The position numbers and the translations under genes were made by a program. This document shows, in pieces, positions 48,512 to 60,500 of a stretch of 64,000 bases of DNA. Below the pieces are notes generated by a model that had not been told where the DNA came from, ran no database searches, and saw only the letters and a list, made by a program, of their open reading frames with translations. Position 1 is the stretch's first letter; the number at the start of each line of letters is the position of its first letter. This stretch comes from Dolomedes plantarius (lineage: Eukaryota; Arthropoda; Arachnida; Araneae; Dolomedidae), in the NCBI GenBank assembly GCA_907164885.2, contig OU015495.1, positions 97,445,332 through 97,509,331 on the forward strand, given 5' to 3'.

Positions 48512-48720
48512 TTATACAATCGAAGTGGCCAAGTTGTTAAGTCATCAGCTTGCCACGCCTTGGACGTGTGTTCGATTCCCACATAAGACTTGCTTGTAAT
48601 CTGGGATAGTCGCCAATTTTCCACCTCCTAAAGGAACCCTGACTAGAAAGAGGAGCTGCAATCCACCTTCCCTCATAAGTGTCATCGTTTGTAAAATAAA
48701 AATTCTCCTGTGTTTCTAGT
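48512..48720 (+). mobile_element. tRNA-derived SINE-like repeat, family D
   Basis: A head with A-box-like GTGGCCAAGTTGTTAAG and a good B box, GTTCGATTCCC (48570-48580), separated by about 35 bp, followed by a non-coding body. It has no second copy in the window. A mutated tRNA (Ser/Leu-like head) cannot be ruled out, but the flanks do not form an acceptor stem. Confidence 0.55.
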
Positions 48721-51400
48721 TACTGATTTGTTTTCATACATACACCAGACCGAGGTCTCAGAAAGCGTTAGCCCATAGTAACAACGACATATAATCTTTA
48801 AATTGGCCATCATAATAAATCCTAGTATAGAGAAATCTATAATCGTTTGGTTTGTTTCGTTGCTTTTTGATCTCTAGGGTCATATTTTGCTACACAAGGT
48901 GATAAACAAACAACCTCACTGATCGCTTTGAGAATAATCTTTTGCCTATTCCTTTCATTATAGCAGTGTGATTAGACGTACAGTAAAAAAAAGTGAACAC
49001 AATGTTCCCTAAATAACATCAAATCTTTCATTAAAGTTTACAGCACCAAATGAAATCGCTTAGTGTTAGTAAACAAGTTCTCACTTGTAAGTTAACTCTA
49101 GCGTCATTAGACGCAAAGCAACAAAATCCTGTGTGGGCGGCTAATTTTTTTTTCTATTCCTTGTGTTTTTTTTAGAATACTGGTCTAAGGCGAGAACAGA
49201 AGTTTCTCAGATTCCGAGCAGAATTGCGAGACTTGTTTTCTGGTCTGCTCGAGGGAACATTTTAATGTTACTTTGTGAGAAAACTTGTCTCGTATTCTTT
49301 CAACTGAGGATGCTTCGTGTGAGCCAGCGAAGTGGTGAAGTCTCAGGAAAGACATTTAGAATAACTAAATAAGAATTAGTTTTCGCGAAATTGCAATCTA
49401 CCTTCCGAACTTCAGGACCAGAGCTTTCATTTTTTCTTTCCTGTGTACGGCGTAATTTGAGTTTCTTGTTTCTGAACGTTTATTCAGATTAAGGAATTTA
49501 TTAGAATGGGTATTAAATTGCAGTTTATTTTAGCAGTTATGGGATAAACTATTTGGAATATTATTTTTTTTTACGGGTTGTGCTAAAAAAGATGAATGAC
49601 TGTAGTGAATCTAAGATACTATTGAGGTGTCAAAAATTTCATTTTTTTCATGTCTGTGAATTTTGTCATGATTTGTTTTCTTCAAATGCATCTGTATGGG
49701 AAAAATCATCGTGTATATAATATATTCTTTGACAATTCAAATTTTACTTTTTTTTAATTGAAATTCAGAACTTAAATCATTTGTAACCTTTGATACAGTT
49801 TCGCAATCAATAGCTTTATTTAATTTCATAATATATTTTATTTTTCTGAAAGTACAATTTGCTCTATTGATCTCTACTATTTATCTTTAAGAGCAAAAAA
49901 TTATTTTTGCAGAGTAACCTTTTTTCAGAGAATAAATTTTCTCAATTTTTATTCTAAATCAAAATCCTGAAGAGAGTCTAATGTATATAAAATCCAATCC
50001 TGTAAAAAAATTCATTGATTTGCATTGCTAGGAATTTTGAATTTATACTTTTAAAATGATATATCAGAAAAAAGGCCATCCCATGATAAAGAGGATTAAA
50101 TTATAGATGTACAGGACAATACGCATAGACGCTACAGCATAAACATGTATCTGGAATTGTATCGGAAGAACATGCATGTATTTTTTTAGTAGTTCGTGTC
50201 ATTTTATCCAAAAAGTTCTCAAACATTTGAACCCTGAAAGTTTGCTTGAAGTCACTTTTTTTTCTTTTTAAAGAATTTTTATGTACCAACCATTTGAAAC
50301 ACCGGAACAAATATTTTTCTCGTCATTATGATGACTAAAAATAGAGGATACTACTACAGCTACGAGGGAAAATCTTGCAATACGTAATCATGACTGATTA
50401 AGTCAATCACAACAGAGACAGAGTTGATCATCTGTGTCCGACTTCGGTGCAAAACCTAATATGTTTTACTCAATGTCATAAATCTCGTTTTTCAATGACA
50501 TGAAAGTATTTTATTAATATTGGGATATGAAGCCATTCGTTTTTATGATAGAGTTAATCATGTGTGTTTCTGAAAGGGAAAATATTGATAAGAAGCGTAT
50601 AATAATGTATCCAAGAACAGATTCTACCATTTTGCCCAGAATTGTTCTTCTACAACGAAGACTTAAATACATTTTTCAACTATTTATAATATTGGAGCAA
50701 ATTATATAGATTTGCTAAAGACGGCACATCAGTTACCATCGCAGATCTTCTGTACCAAGGTTACGGTATTCGGATGTTTCTCCTAGCATTTTTCTAATCA
50801 GAGATCGGGAAATGTATGTCTTTGAATTTTTTTTTTTGTATATGAAGTCAGATATTGAAATAAAGAATGAACGGTTATTAACATTTTAAACTTTTTCCTT
50901 TTTTTTTAAAAGGCCTTAAATTAGTGATCTCTGTTTCTTCAAAATTAAATGTTTAATTAAAAAACAATTATTTAAATAAAAATATTTTTGAAATACACTC
51001 GCATTGAATTTGAAGATCTACTTTCAGGCAGAAAATCTAATTTGCTAATATGACATTATAAAAATACCAAGAAGAAAAATTTCCCATAGATTATCACTAG
51101 GACAATCTCCGATTTCAACTAATGTAGTAGCTTGATACTTATAAATTCTATGCATTTATAAACGCTTCTCTTTATGCGTTTAAAGTTAATTCTCATTTTA
51201 AGACCATGAGAATATTGTACAACGCAGTTCGCACAGTTCCCTCCATTTAGCACCGCGTTAATTAATTCTAATGAAAAATTCCCTTATAATATAGTATTCG
51301 CGTGCTGTTCATAAATACGAACAAAATCTCTCTAACTTTAATTTAATTTTATATGAAGTCTTGAGAATGCAAAAGAGAAAACTCAAAATTGAAATTCCTC
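48721..51400. other. Non-coding stretch
   Basis: R3 copy 2 lies at 49160-49330. At 48877-48905 GGTCATATTTTGCTACACAAGG resembles the reverse 3' end of SINE family B. Short frames (for example 50101-50310 minus) have no known domain. Confidence 0.4.
49160..49330 (+). repeat. Ancient dispersed repeat R3, copy 2
   Basis: Shares AATTGCGAGACTTGTTTTC and GAGAAAACTTGTCTCGTATT with the corresponding blocks of the other R3 copies. Confidence 0.45.
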
Positions 51401-51536
51401 TACGTACTGTTACAAGAACACTTTTAGATTTCTTCTATCTAAACCAACCTCTAAAACTAGATAAATTGAAGATGTGTAGCAAATGTGTAGTGTTTTTTGT
51501 TATACTCTCTCATGGACGTGACGTTTTAATAACTTT
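51401..51536 (+). repeat. 136-bp duplicated segment, copy 1
   Basis: Ungapped match to 52641-52776 with seven differences by eye, all transitions. Confidence 0.9.
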
Positions 51537-52259
51537 TATTAGGAATTTCTGTCGGAACGTTTGAAGTAAAGTTCGTGAGTATATACAAAGGAACATGTCG
51601 GGAAAGTCATTAAGTTTCCAGTGAGGTACGAAAATTAAGTTAAATTTGAAACTGCCTAAGCAGAATTTCAGAGCTTTTTCTAGAAATTCTCTGTGGGTAT
51701 TCATGTTAATAATAGTGTCAGGAAATAACAATGTATGAAAAAGTCGTGCTGTATTTGAAGTTTGTGTAAATATTTGCTGATTGATAGATCTACTCGTATT
51801 TCTGTGAAAGTAACGGACTGATTAAGGAAATGAAAGTTTGTTTAACATAAAAGTGGTTCTCCTATTTCTACAGTATCTAGTAAGATATTTTGTGACGTGC
51901 ACGTTCCTATGCTATACTTATTCAAGATAAATTCTCACTATTCAGTGATGTTCATTCGTCTTATTATCTAATATATTTTAATAACAGCTGAATCTTGCTA
52001 CAGATTCTGAAGTCCTGGATTGCTGCTGAATCCAAGAAGTCCATTTAATCTGAAAGGATAAAAGAAATAAAATTCGCTGGCCAACCTTTAAAAACATATG
52101 GGATAAAATTTGAGAAATTAATATCACTTGGATATTTTGGGGGAATATTTTCCCATTATGTAGTATTTTGCCAGGTATTTTTAATTATTATCGTTATTAT
52201 TGGTTTATTCTAATTGCCTAGCAACAATGTTCAAAATTGTTTTTCTATTCATTAGTTTT
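51537..52259. other. Non-coding stretch
   Basis: Nothing recognised. Confidence 0.4.
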
Positions 52260-53160
52260 ACCCCCCATTGCGTTTACTTTTCTAACCTAAACTTTTTAAA
52301 ATGAAGTTTCTTCACCAGCTTTTTCAGCTTTTCTCCAATAGACTTCAGTTTCTAGCCGAAACTGTTTAATTTGTTTCTTCATTGATTGTTGTACCTTCCC
52401 TCCTTAGCATTCGCATATCTAATCGAAACTCTTTTTATTTGTGTTTCTTCAACGATATTATCGAATCTATTCCCTTTCGCTGAAGTGTTTTATCGTAACT
52501 CTTTTGATTCCCGTTATTCATCCAAAAATTTTGGCTTTTCTCCTCACGTTGATATCCTTTTTGAGTCTCTATTGATTTCTATTAGCTCATCAATAATTTA
52601 AACATTTTTACTTGCATTCACGTTTCTAATTAAATACCTTTACGTACTGTTACAAGAACACTCTTAGATTTCTTCTATCTAAACCAACTTCTAAAACTAG
52701 ATAAATTGAGGATGTGTAGCAAATGTGCAGTGTTTTCTGTTATACTCTCCCATGGACATGACGTTTTAATAACTTTAATTACACTATTCATAACAACAAA
52801 TACGAAATTCGAAACACTATTAATATCTGTTACTCTCTCATTAATTTCGGATTATCTCACCCATGCTCACATTTTTAACCGAAACATTATTGATTTTTCA
52901 CGCTTCGTTAAACACGTCAGATTTTCTCCATCACGTCAGCGCTTCTTACCGAAATTCCCATGATTTCTGTCGCTTCATCAATATTATCGGCTTTTATTCT
53001 TCACATTTATGTTTTCAACCGAAACTCTCTTGATATTTGCTTCTTCAAGTGTTTCGGCTTTTCTCCATCGCGATCTCAAGCCATACAGAGAGGATTTTTT
53101 AAATTTGTGTTGTTGTTTCTAATGCCCCATGGCCATAAGTTTTCCATACCAGGTCCATAC
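52260..53160 (+). repeat. Degenerate 70-80 bp minisatellite
   Basis: About ten irregular units share AACCGAAACTCTTTTGAT, TTTCTTCAACAATATTATCG and GGCTTTTCTCCATCACG. The array is interrupted by the 136-bp duplicate (52641-52776); one more half-unit appears at about 53453-53475 beyond the SINE. Confidence 0.7.
52641..52776 (+). repeat. 136-bp duplicated segment, copy 2
   Basis: See 51401-51536. Lies inside the minisatellite. Confidence 0.9.
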
Positions 53161-53164
53161 AGGC

Positions 53165-53452
53165 TATCTATCTGAGGGGTGCGTCTGCGGTTTATAATGA
53201 CACCATAAAGTATGGAGTCGATTTAGCAAGGAACCACCTCAATTTCCACTGAGCTTCCCCCGGGCCGACATCTGGGGTTATCGTAACCTCTCCCACCCTC
53301 CCTGACCTCATAGAGGGATTTTTCGATCTACGGATGTAACGTGCTCATATCCAGACTAGGCAGGGAGGTATTTAATGGCACTTGTCGGGTTTCGATCCGA
53401 GCACCATCAGTATCGAAAGGCGACACGCTACTCCTAGGCTACCTCGACCATA
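53165..53452 (-). mobile_element. tRNA-derived SINE, family A, copy 2
   Basis: Minus-strand head has GGTAGCCTAGGAGTAGCG (A-box-like) and GGATCGAAACCC, a decayed B box near 53387-53399. The body matches 492-720 (GCCATTAAATA, GGATATGAGCACG, ATCCGTAGA, GAAATTGAGGTGG). A six-base CCATAC occurs on both sides and may be a short target repeat. It splits the minisatellite. Confidence 0.75.
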
Positions 53453-53475
53453 CTCTTTTGATTTGTCTTACTTCA

Positions 53476-54330
53476 CTACTTATAGATGACATTAAAAATT
53501 AATTTGGGGAAAAACTAAATCTATAAAATTAATTTCAAATAATCCTAAACGCCTCCTCCATTTAACAGGTTCTGTCTCCAGTCTGTAAGCATCCGTTAAC
53601 AACTCTAAAACGACCTCTAAAGGAGCATTAAAAATTCTTAATAATTTTCAGGAAATTAAACCACCCTTTGTCAATATCGAAACTCTCCCTCTCTTTATAC
53701 CTACCTGAAACTGAGGAAGTTGAAGATTTGAATCGGTGGGATTTGATAGAAAGAGAAGAGTTACATTAATCCAGCTGTCTTACTGGCTACTACAAAATTG
53801 CCCATCACTTTTCAACGAACTATAGGTAGGTGCAACAGTCCGTCACATTTTACCATAAACCCTCATAATCTCAGGACAGCATTTTACACAGATAGAGTCG
53901 ACACTCTGTATACACTGATATTTTTCACTCTTTCCACTCATACAAGCGTTATATCCGTGACAGCAGTGATAAAACTCTTCCCGACTGGCGAAGTGTTTTA
54001 GAACCTCAATCAAGACCCTTAAAGAGAAAACGTAGCTAAAGAGAAAACTGCTTTGCTGATCTGTTTGCTGTCTAATAAAAGAAAAGCTCTGTTGTATAAT
54101 TTCCTTGTTTATTGTTCCATCAAGGGATCCGAGACAACTTTTTCCATATTTATATGCGTTTTGATTTAATTTTTTTCATCAAACGGGTCTCTACATAAAG
54201 ATATTAGAAAAAATAGCTGCAAATTAAGGATATGTTTCCTTTTATATCGACTAAATGGAATTCACACTTATATATGTATAAGCGTTCTAAAGGAATATGT
54301 GACACATACTTTTACTCTCTTCAGGTATTT
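53476..54330. other. Non-coding stretch
   Basis: Nothing recognised. Confidence 0.4.
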
Positions 54331-54508
54331 TCATAAATTTTTCATTTTTAGATCACTTCATCGCAAAACTGAGCTTTGCTTAAAATTAAGAAGCCTTTAT
54401 ACTAATGACAAAAAATCTTTAATTTTTTTAAGTTATGTAAAACTGTTTATTTTGCTCACTTACACGTATTTGGAAAAGATATTTTCCCTTAAAATGTGTC
54501 TGTATTAA
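54331..54508 (+). repeat. 178-bp duplicated segment, copy 1
   Basis: Same length and order as 55673-55850, with strong blocks ATCGCAAAACTGAGCTTTGC and TTTTGCTCACTTACACGTAT and more diverged parts between. Confidence 0.85.
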
Positions 54509-55672
54509 ATGGCATTTAAGGTCTAAAAATATTTTAACATTTTATAGTTTCGAGTATAAAAATTTATATTCAAAGTTTGAAGCGCTTGTAACTTTTACTA
54601 TACCTGTTGAGCCAATAGCTCTGTTTGCATTTTGTTTTCTCTTTTGAGAAAAGAAATGTTTCAATATAATGTTTCTTCATAATTTATGAAAACTTTATTC
54701 AAACAATTGCAATTGATTTGAAGGGAAAAAACTTTTTCACAGCAATGTTTGTTTTAGACAAAATATTTTCAAAATTTTTACACTGAAAAAAAATCTAAGC
54801 ACATTTTTGAGAAAATTTAACAAAGAGAAACACTGTACAAAATTTCATATTCATGCCTCGCAAAGAAATTTAGATGTATACTCTCAAACTTGCCATATCA
54901 TGAAAGGGTCCCTTCCAAGATAAATGGACTTTAAGTACTGATGTGTAGCAGACCCTACATAAGCAGTTTGACATTAAAATGTTGTGTCTGGCTTTGTAGC
55001 CATCGATTAAACCATCAGTTTGTGTTTTGTTTAATTTTAGTCGAAAAGCACTACATTATGTATAAAACATTCGCAGCTATTGACAGGAATTGGCGTTATT
55101 TCAAATTCTGTTTCTGGTTCCATTGATGGGAAATTTCGTAATTTCAAATTCTATTTCGTTTCTTGTTGCCGTTGACGTGAATTTACGTTACTTCGCAAAA
55201 GTTTTCTTTCCCTTTTTTTGATTGACAGTTATGATATTTAACGGTTTTAGCATATTGTTTACTGAAAATAAATTGTCAGGCTACAGGCGAGAAAGGAAAT
55301 TGAAATAATTTTATAACACGGAGTTAGCAGTACAATTAATGCCTAACGTAGTTGGTCCAAGAATGCAAGTGGACAGATGACTGCGGCAAACAGCTTTAGA
55401 ATTTTTATATTTTAACCAGCTTTCAATATCAGGAAAGTAAAAAAATTACCGTCCACGACTTTGTTAAGCGAAGAAAATAAAATTCGGCCTTTTGTCTTGT
55501 TTTTACAACTATATAGCAAGGACCCCTAAAACTCATTTTTCTATCGTCAAAGGTCCAAGATCCTTCGAATCTGAAACCTAAATCAATGAAAATTCTTATG
55601 AAGCCGACATTTGCATCAGATATGGGTAATAATATCTAACCAAAATAGCCCTCATTTATAGTTTCTGAAATT
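54509..55672. other. Non-coding stretch
   Basis: Nothing recognised between the two duplicate copies. Confidence 0.4.
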
Positions 55673-55850
55673 TCATAAATTTTGCATTGTTAAATCACTT
55701 TATCGCAAAACTGAGCTTTGCTTAATATAAAAAGACATTTATACTAATGAAAAAACTCTTAAATTCATAAGTTAAGTAAAACTGATTATTTTGCTCACTT
55801 ACACGTATCTGAAAAAGATATTTTCCGTCAAAACGTGTCTATTATGAAAC
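55673..55850 (+). repeat. 178-bp duplicated segment, copy 2
   Basis: See 54331-54508. Confidence 0.85.
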
Positions 55851-57311
55851 TTGGTGAACCATGGCCAGTGCAGTTATATAAAGTGATATCGCTACCGACA
55901 TTTAATAGTATTAATATTCATATCGTTAAACAGTTTTCAGAATGAAAATGCTTGAAGTTCAATTTTTTTATGATTTTTTTTATGTAATAAATGTAAAAAA
56001 TGACGAGAGACGCTAGAAGGCTGTTCTACCTGTTTTATTGAAATTTTTAAACAGACCTTAAAGAATTTAACTTTGAAACAGACTCGATCACTTTTCTCCA
56101 AAATTTCCTTAATAACCTTTAATATCTAAATTTTCATCTTATCAAAAAAAAGCTGTCAAAAGAGAATCGTTTTTTCTACTACTAAGAACAAACACACGTT
56201 TCAAAATATACTTGCGTTAATATAATCTCTTTAAAAGTTTACTTTTCTAAATTTTTTGCGCTCCATTCTCGAAGTTATATAATTATGTATTAAGGAATAC
56301 CATTTTTTAGGACTTCTGAAATATATTTGTTTTAAAAATGGGTATTTTCCAAAGGCTCAGAATTTTTAGTATATAAATAAATATTTCATCATATTACTAT
56401 TAATGCACGATTTAGAGAACAAAAGTAATAATTAAAAAATAATATTCAACACATCTATAATTACTAAATGTGTTAAGAAAATTGTATGTTCAATTTCGTC
56501 ACAAAACACTGCAATTTTGTACTAATACAGTCGGATTTGTGTTAATCTAAGAGAATAAATAGACTAATTAACTTTATGAAACTTTTAGTCATATGTTAAC
56601 CTCCTCTGCGGCGCTATGTTCCCGTGAAATAAAATGCGTTCATTTTCTCATATCAGATTGCTGGTTTTCTTTAGGTCTGCCCATTATCGTGGGAAGAAAA
56701 AGTGTGGGGATATTTAGCAAAATTGCGAGATTTATCTTCGCTATCTTCACCCGTGGACGGCTTCGTGAAATTAATGAGTATAATTTCCTCGTGTTCTTTC
56801 AGGCGAAAGTGGCCTACGCGGATGGTAAAGTAATTGTTTTTTAAAGAGTGAACAATTCAGTGTAAAAAATACATACATATTTGAAATAGAGTTTCAAAAT
56901 TATGTGTCCGTACACAGTAATTTATCATGTGACAGAATATGTAGCACCAAAACTAGTGGAAAAAACTCAGAGAAACCATGAAATATTTTCCATAAATAAT
57001 TCTTAACTCTTGATTATGAAAACAAATTCAGTGCTCTTCTTCGCTAGCAGTACAGCGAAATGCTTACCCAGTACGTCAAGGCAGGCGAAAGGGCACGTAG
57101 TGAGTGCTGCCATTCCACAATTACGAAACTGTGAAGGGTATAATTCTCAACACGAGTAATATTGAGCAGTATGTTTCGAATCATTATGCTGCAGGAAATA
57201 ATAAATATATACAGATGGTCGTTCGGTTTCCCAGCGATTTTTAACAATTTGAATAATATTTACTCACGTTCTTCCACATTTTACGAATTATGCTTAGCTT
57301 TTGGATACCAG

Positions 57312-57314
<3 letters not shown>
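55851..57314. other. Non-coding stretch
   Basis: Contains R3 copy 3 (56620-56835). The 83-codon frame across that copy is probably incidental. Confidence 0.4.
56620..56835 (+). repeat. Ancient dispersed repeat R3, copy 3
   Basis: Most complete match to 62835-63045: CTCATATCAGATTGC, GCCCATTA..GTGGGAA, TTTAGCAAAATTGCGAGATT, GAAATTAA, and TGTTCTTTCAGGCGAAAGTG (CAGGTAAAAGTGG in the other copy). Confidence 0.55.

Positions 57315-57357
<43 letters not shown>
57315..57357. repeat. (TA)n microsatellite
   Basis: Uninterrupted TA, 60 bp left of a TA-targeting transposon. Confidence 0.97.
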
Positions 57358-57363
<6 letters not shown>

Positions 57364-57419
57364 AACATTCAAAAGCGGATAATGTTTTGAATATTCTACG
57401 CATAGCCGCCCATGTAGTA

Positions 57420-58719
57420 CAGAAGGTCGTTCGCACTTTATGGAAACGATTTTGACGGTTACGTTTTATATATAAATGCCGTATTTTTGCGGCGATTTGC
57501 TTCTGTCTTATAGCCATGGTTCTTGACAATAGCTCTAGCTTGAATTTTCCATGAAAGTAAACTTTTTCTTAGTATTGTCATGTCAATTTTATCCCATTCC
57601 TCCCGGACCGCTTTAGAAAGTCCGTTCAGTGTTCTTGTATGCCGTTTTCCTAAGGCCTTTTAAAAAACCGAAAGCGCAAAAGTCCATGGGAGAAGCGTCA
57701 GGTGATTTCACAAGTGTTTCATTAAGTGAGATACACTTTATTCCTGTTTCTGATCCTTTCTTTACTAGTTAAGCGGCAGTTTATTTAGACGTGTGACTAG
57801 AGACTTTGTCCATATGAAGCTTAACTTTATCAATGTCCCTTCTATATAAGACAGGAATTTCTTGTTCAAAAATTGCTTCTAAAATATTCTGCTGATAGTA
57901 GTGTGAATTAATTTTGGTTTTACTTGAGACTTTTTTGATTTTTAATTTGCCGCTGTAACAAAATCCTGCACCTATCATGAATCCCTTTGGGAACTTTTCT
58001 GTACACTGACGAAGCCATTTCGCACGGTCATTCCCGTCAGTTGAGCAATAAAAAATTTATCTTTTCATATTACAGTCACTTAAATACACCCATGCCTCAT
58101 CGAATGTTACCACAAATTTCCATTTTTCAGCAGCTAGGTGTCTTTCATATCATTTTCTACAATTTGCTTTTCTTTCAGCAATATGCTTTGGCGAAAGCAG
58201 ATGAACTTTAGGTTTATACATCTTTTTTAACTTCAAATCTTTAAGCATGATTTTACTTACAGTGCCAGAAGATATTCCTAGTTTCGATGCAATGGATCTT
58301 CGAGTCGGTAGATTTTCTTTTAGAATCAGAGACTTCACTTTCTTGTTATTTACGTGCGTTGAAACAGTCTTAAGATAAGGTTTCGCGGTCATGTTTTCAT
58401 TTTTACTTTCAGTTAGACGTTTTTTCTTTTTAAATTTAATATATTATAAATATTTTTTTTGAAATGCCATAACCGCGATTTTTACACCTTTCTATAATGT
58501 ATTAATACGAATATTTTTCCTCGGAAAGCGCAGTTACGTAACCTTCGAGCCATCTATCAATTTTAGAAGCCATTTTCAAAATAAATCTTTTATTTTACAT
58601 TTCAATCAAAACAAAACAGTAGCAGACGATTATTCTGAAGTTGCCAAATTTTTATCTCAAAGTGCAGACAACAAAAATAAATTACAAAATCGTTTCCATA
58701 AAGTGCGAACGACCTTCTG
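57420..58719 (-). mobile_element. DDxD Tc1/mariner-superfamily transposon, copy 2
   Basis: Perfectly matching TIRs of at least 36 bp begin CAGAAGGTCGTTCGCACTTT at both ends, with TA at 57418-57419 and 58720-58721. 1300 bp, same layout as 36272-37538. The gene on the minus strand is broken, but the ends look intact. Confidence 0.9.
57459..58574 (-). pseudogene. Tc1/mariner-superfamily transposase relic (copy 2)
   Basis: The start is at 58574 (MASKIDRWLEGYVTALSEEK), with an early stop. An HTH region at 58392-58150 reads KVKSLILKENLPTRRSIASK, LGISSGTVSKIMLKDLKLKK and a PKVHLLSPKHIAERKANC linker. The catalytic part at 57978-57781 includes GAGFCYSGKLKIKKVSSKTK and VKLHMDKVSSHTSK, where the D is probably the second catalytic Asp. 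The C-terminal NHGYKTEANRR runs to a stop at 57459. Frameshifts separate these parts. Better preserved than copy 1, with which it can be aligned throughout. Confidence 0.85.
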
Positions 58720-58721
58720 TA

Positions 58722-58957
58722 TTCAATATCCAGCTTTTGAGTTGACGTCAGTTATGCTCTAAAATGTCAATACGCTGCCTTACATCGCTATTCTCTTTAA
58801 AAAAATTGTAATTTACGAACTCCAAAATACGCCATGTACACCCACTTGTACGGCATGTCATGCCATGTACATGACATGACCTCCTCCATTTTTACCATAT
58901 TTAACTGAAGGTGAAATACTCGTATTATTTGGTTTCAACTCCGTATTAAGGTCATGT
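58722..58957. other. Non-coding stretch with small palindromes
   Basis: Around 58852-58880 GTCATG, CATGTAC and CATGAC words form short inverted repeats. Confidence 0.4.
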
Positions 58958-58961
58958 TTAA

Positions 58962-59541
58962 CACTAGAAAGATGGGAAATTTTTTCTTACTACAAACTCT
59001 GGAACGCCGTTATTTTGACAGTTGGAAATAAAATCAAAAATATAATATATTTAATGTTTAAAAAAATGGTTAAATACTTTAAAATTTGAACTATTTCATA
59101 CAAATATATAATAAATTAGTATATATTTAGATATTTTTATGCAGGTATGCCGAACTAACAACCTGGTATGGTTTATCCGTAAAAATATATGCATGGTTTG
59201 TGCAGTCCTTATTTTTCAACACCAGTATTTTCGAAGAGCCAATATTTCCGTTACTTGCAAAAGGGGAAAGAGACGAAATTTAACTAACATTTACCGGTTT
59301 TATTTTAAAGATTTCTGCCTGTTTTCTATATTGCCGTCAAATCGACGGCTTTCAATCTTAGGTATACAACACATTTTCTCCCCCTCTTTACTATCGAATA
59401 TAATTTTGAAAATGTGTGTGCATATTTCGCGTAAAATTAGAAAAAGTTATAAAATTTCAAAAGCCTAAGGACATATATACAGACACAGCTCTCAATAATG
59501 TGTCCGAAACCGTCAAAATGACGGCAGCCGTTTTTCTAGGG
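58962..59541. mobile_element. piggyBac-like MITE
   Basis: The ends are CACTAGAAAGATGGG and, inward from the right, CCCTAGAAAAACGG, directly flanked by TTAA at 58958-58961 and 59542-59545. The TTAA target and CCCTAGAAA terminus are the hallmarks of piggyBac. Subterminal CCGTTATTTTGACAG and CCGTCAAAATGACGG motifs are partly inverted. The 109-codon frame at 59139-59468 has several Cys and Lys but no recognisable transposase domain. Confidence 0.8.
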
Positions 59542-59545
59542 TTAA

Positions 59546-60041
59546 TTATTTTACGACCATCTGAGCAAAAAGTTAGAATTAGCTCTCATCAGTAAATGCA
59601 TTTTTCTAAAAATCAATAGGCTTATTTATGTACGTTTTAGCAAAGAGCAAGCGTTATCTTGTCTAATATATGACTTTTCCCTCGGTACTCTACCGTCATA
59701 ACACCTTATAAATCATTTCGAATGGTGAAAGCATTAAAAGCTATACCTGTTGATTCTTCAAGAATTTCAGCATGTATATAGGTACTGGTTTGAATTATCT
59801 ATGTGCGTTTTTCGTAATTGTGTGACAACGATTCGATGATCCCTGTCAGAAATTTTTTGGATGACCAGAATGGGCTATATTTCTTGTAATTTCAAGGGTT
59901 TTATATCTCTTAATTGCTTGACTAACCGAAGAAAAGCATTTTCCTAATTATTTTCAAATGTCGCGATAACTTTGAGCTGCAAAATGAAGTAAAGTAATAG
60001 ACCCAGCCGAGAATCGAGGAGCTTACTTACTTTGGGAGCCA

Positions 60042-60043
<2 letters not shown>
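59546..60043. other. Non-coding stretch
   Basis: Nothing recognised. Confidence 0.4.

Positions 60044-60123
<80 letters not shown>
60044..60123. repeat. (TA)n microsatellite
   Basis: About 80 bp of uninterrupted TA. Confidence 0.98.
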
Positions 60124-60124
<1 letters not shown>

Positions 60125-60500
60125 CAAAAAGTAATAGAAAATATGTAAATCAAAATGTAAAATATGCTAGTATTTAAAATTATTAGTCTGCATTAATTTT
60201 TGTTGTCCAATGTATTATTCAACTTCGTATGTCTGGAGGTGTAATTTGCTTGACTTGGACTAATTTAGTGAAATTACCAAGGTTCTATAACAGTAGGCTG
60301 ATAATTTTTCTGGAACCTGTCATTCAAGTTTTTAATTGTGGTAGTCAGTTTTAAAAGCATTTGATCTCATGTGCAGGAGTTTTAAAGCATTTTATTTAAT
60401 CTTGAACAAGAAGCAGTTTCTTGGAAGAAGTATGAAATACTATATTTTAATGGCCTCACTTAGATGGTTTTAACAAGTATACAAGATTGGAAAAAATAAT
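60124..60500. other. Non-coding stretch
   Basis: Nothing recognised. Confidence 0.4.

Noticed and set aside
58852..58880. CATGTAC/GTCATG palindromes as a regulatory site
   Set aside because: Arms of about six bases in low-complexity sequence are expected by chance.
59139..59468. 109-codon gene inside the piggyBac-like element
   Set aside because: No piggyBac transposase motif and an AT-driven composition. The element is too short for an autonomous copy.
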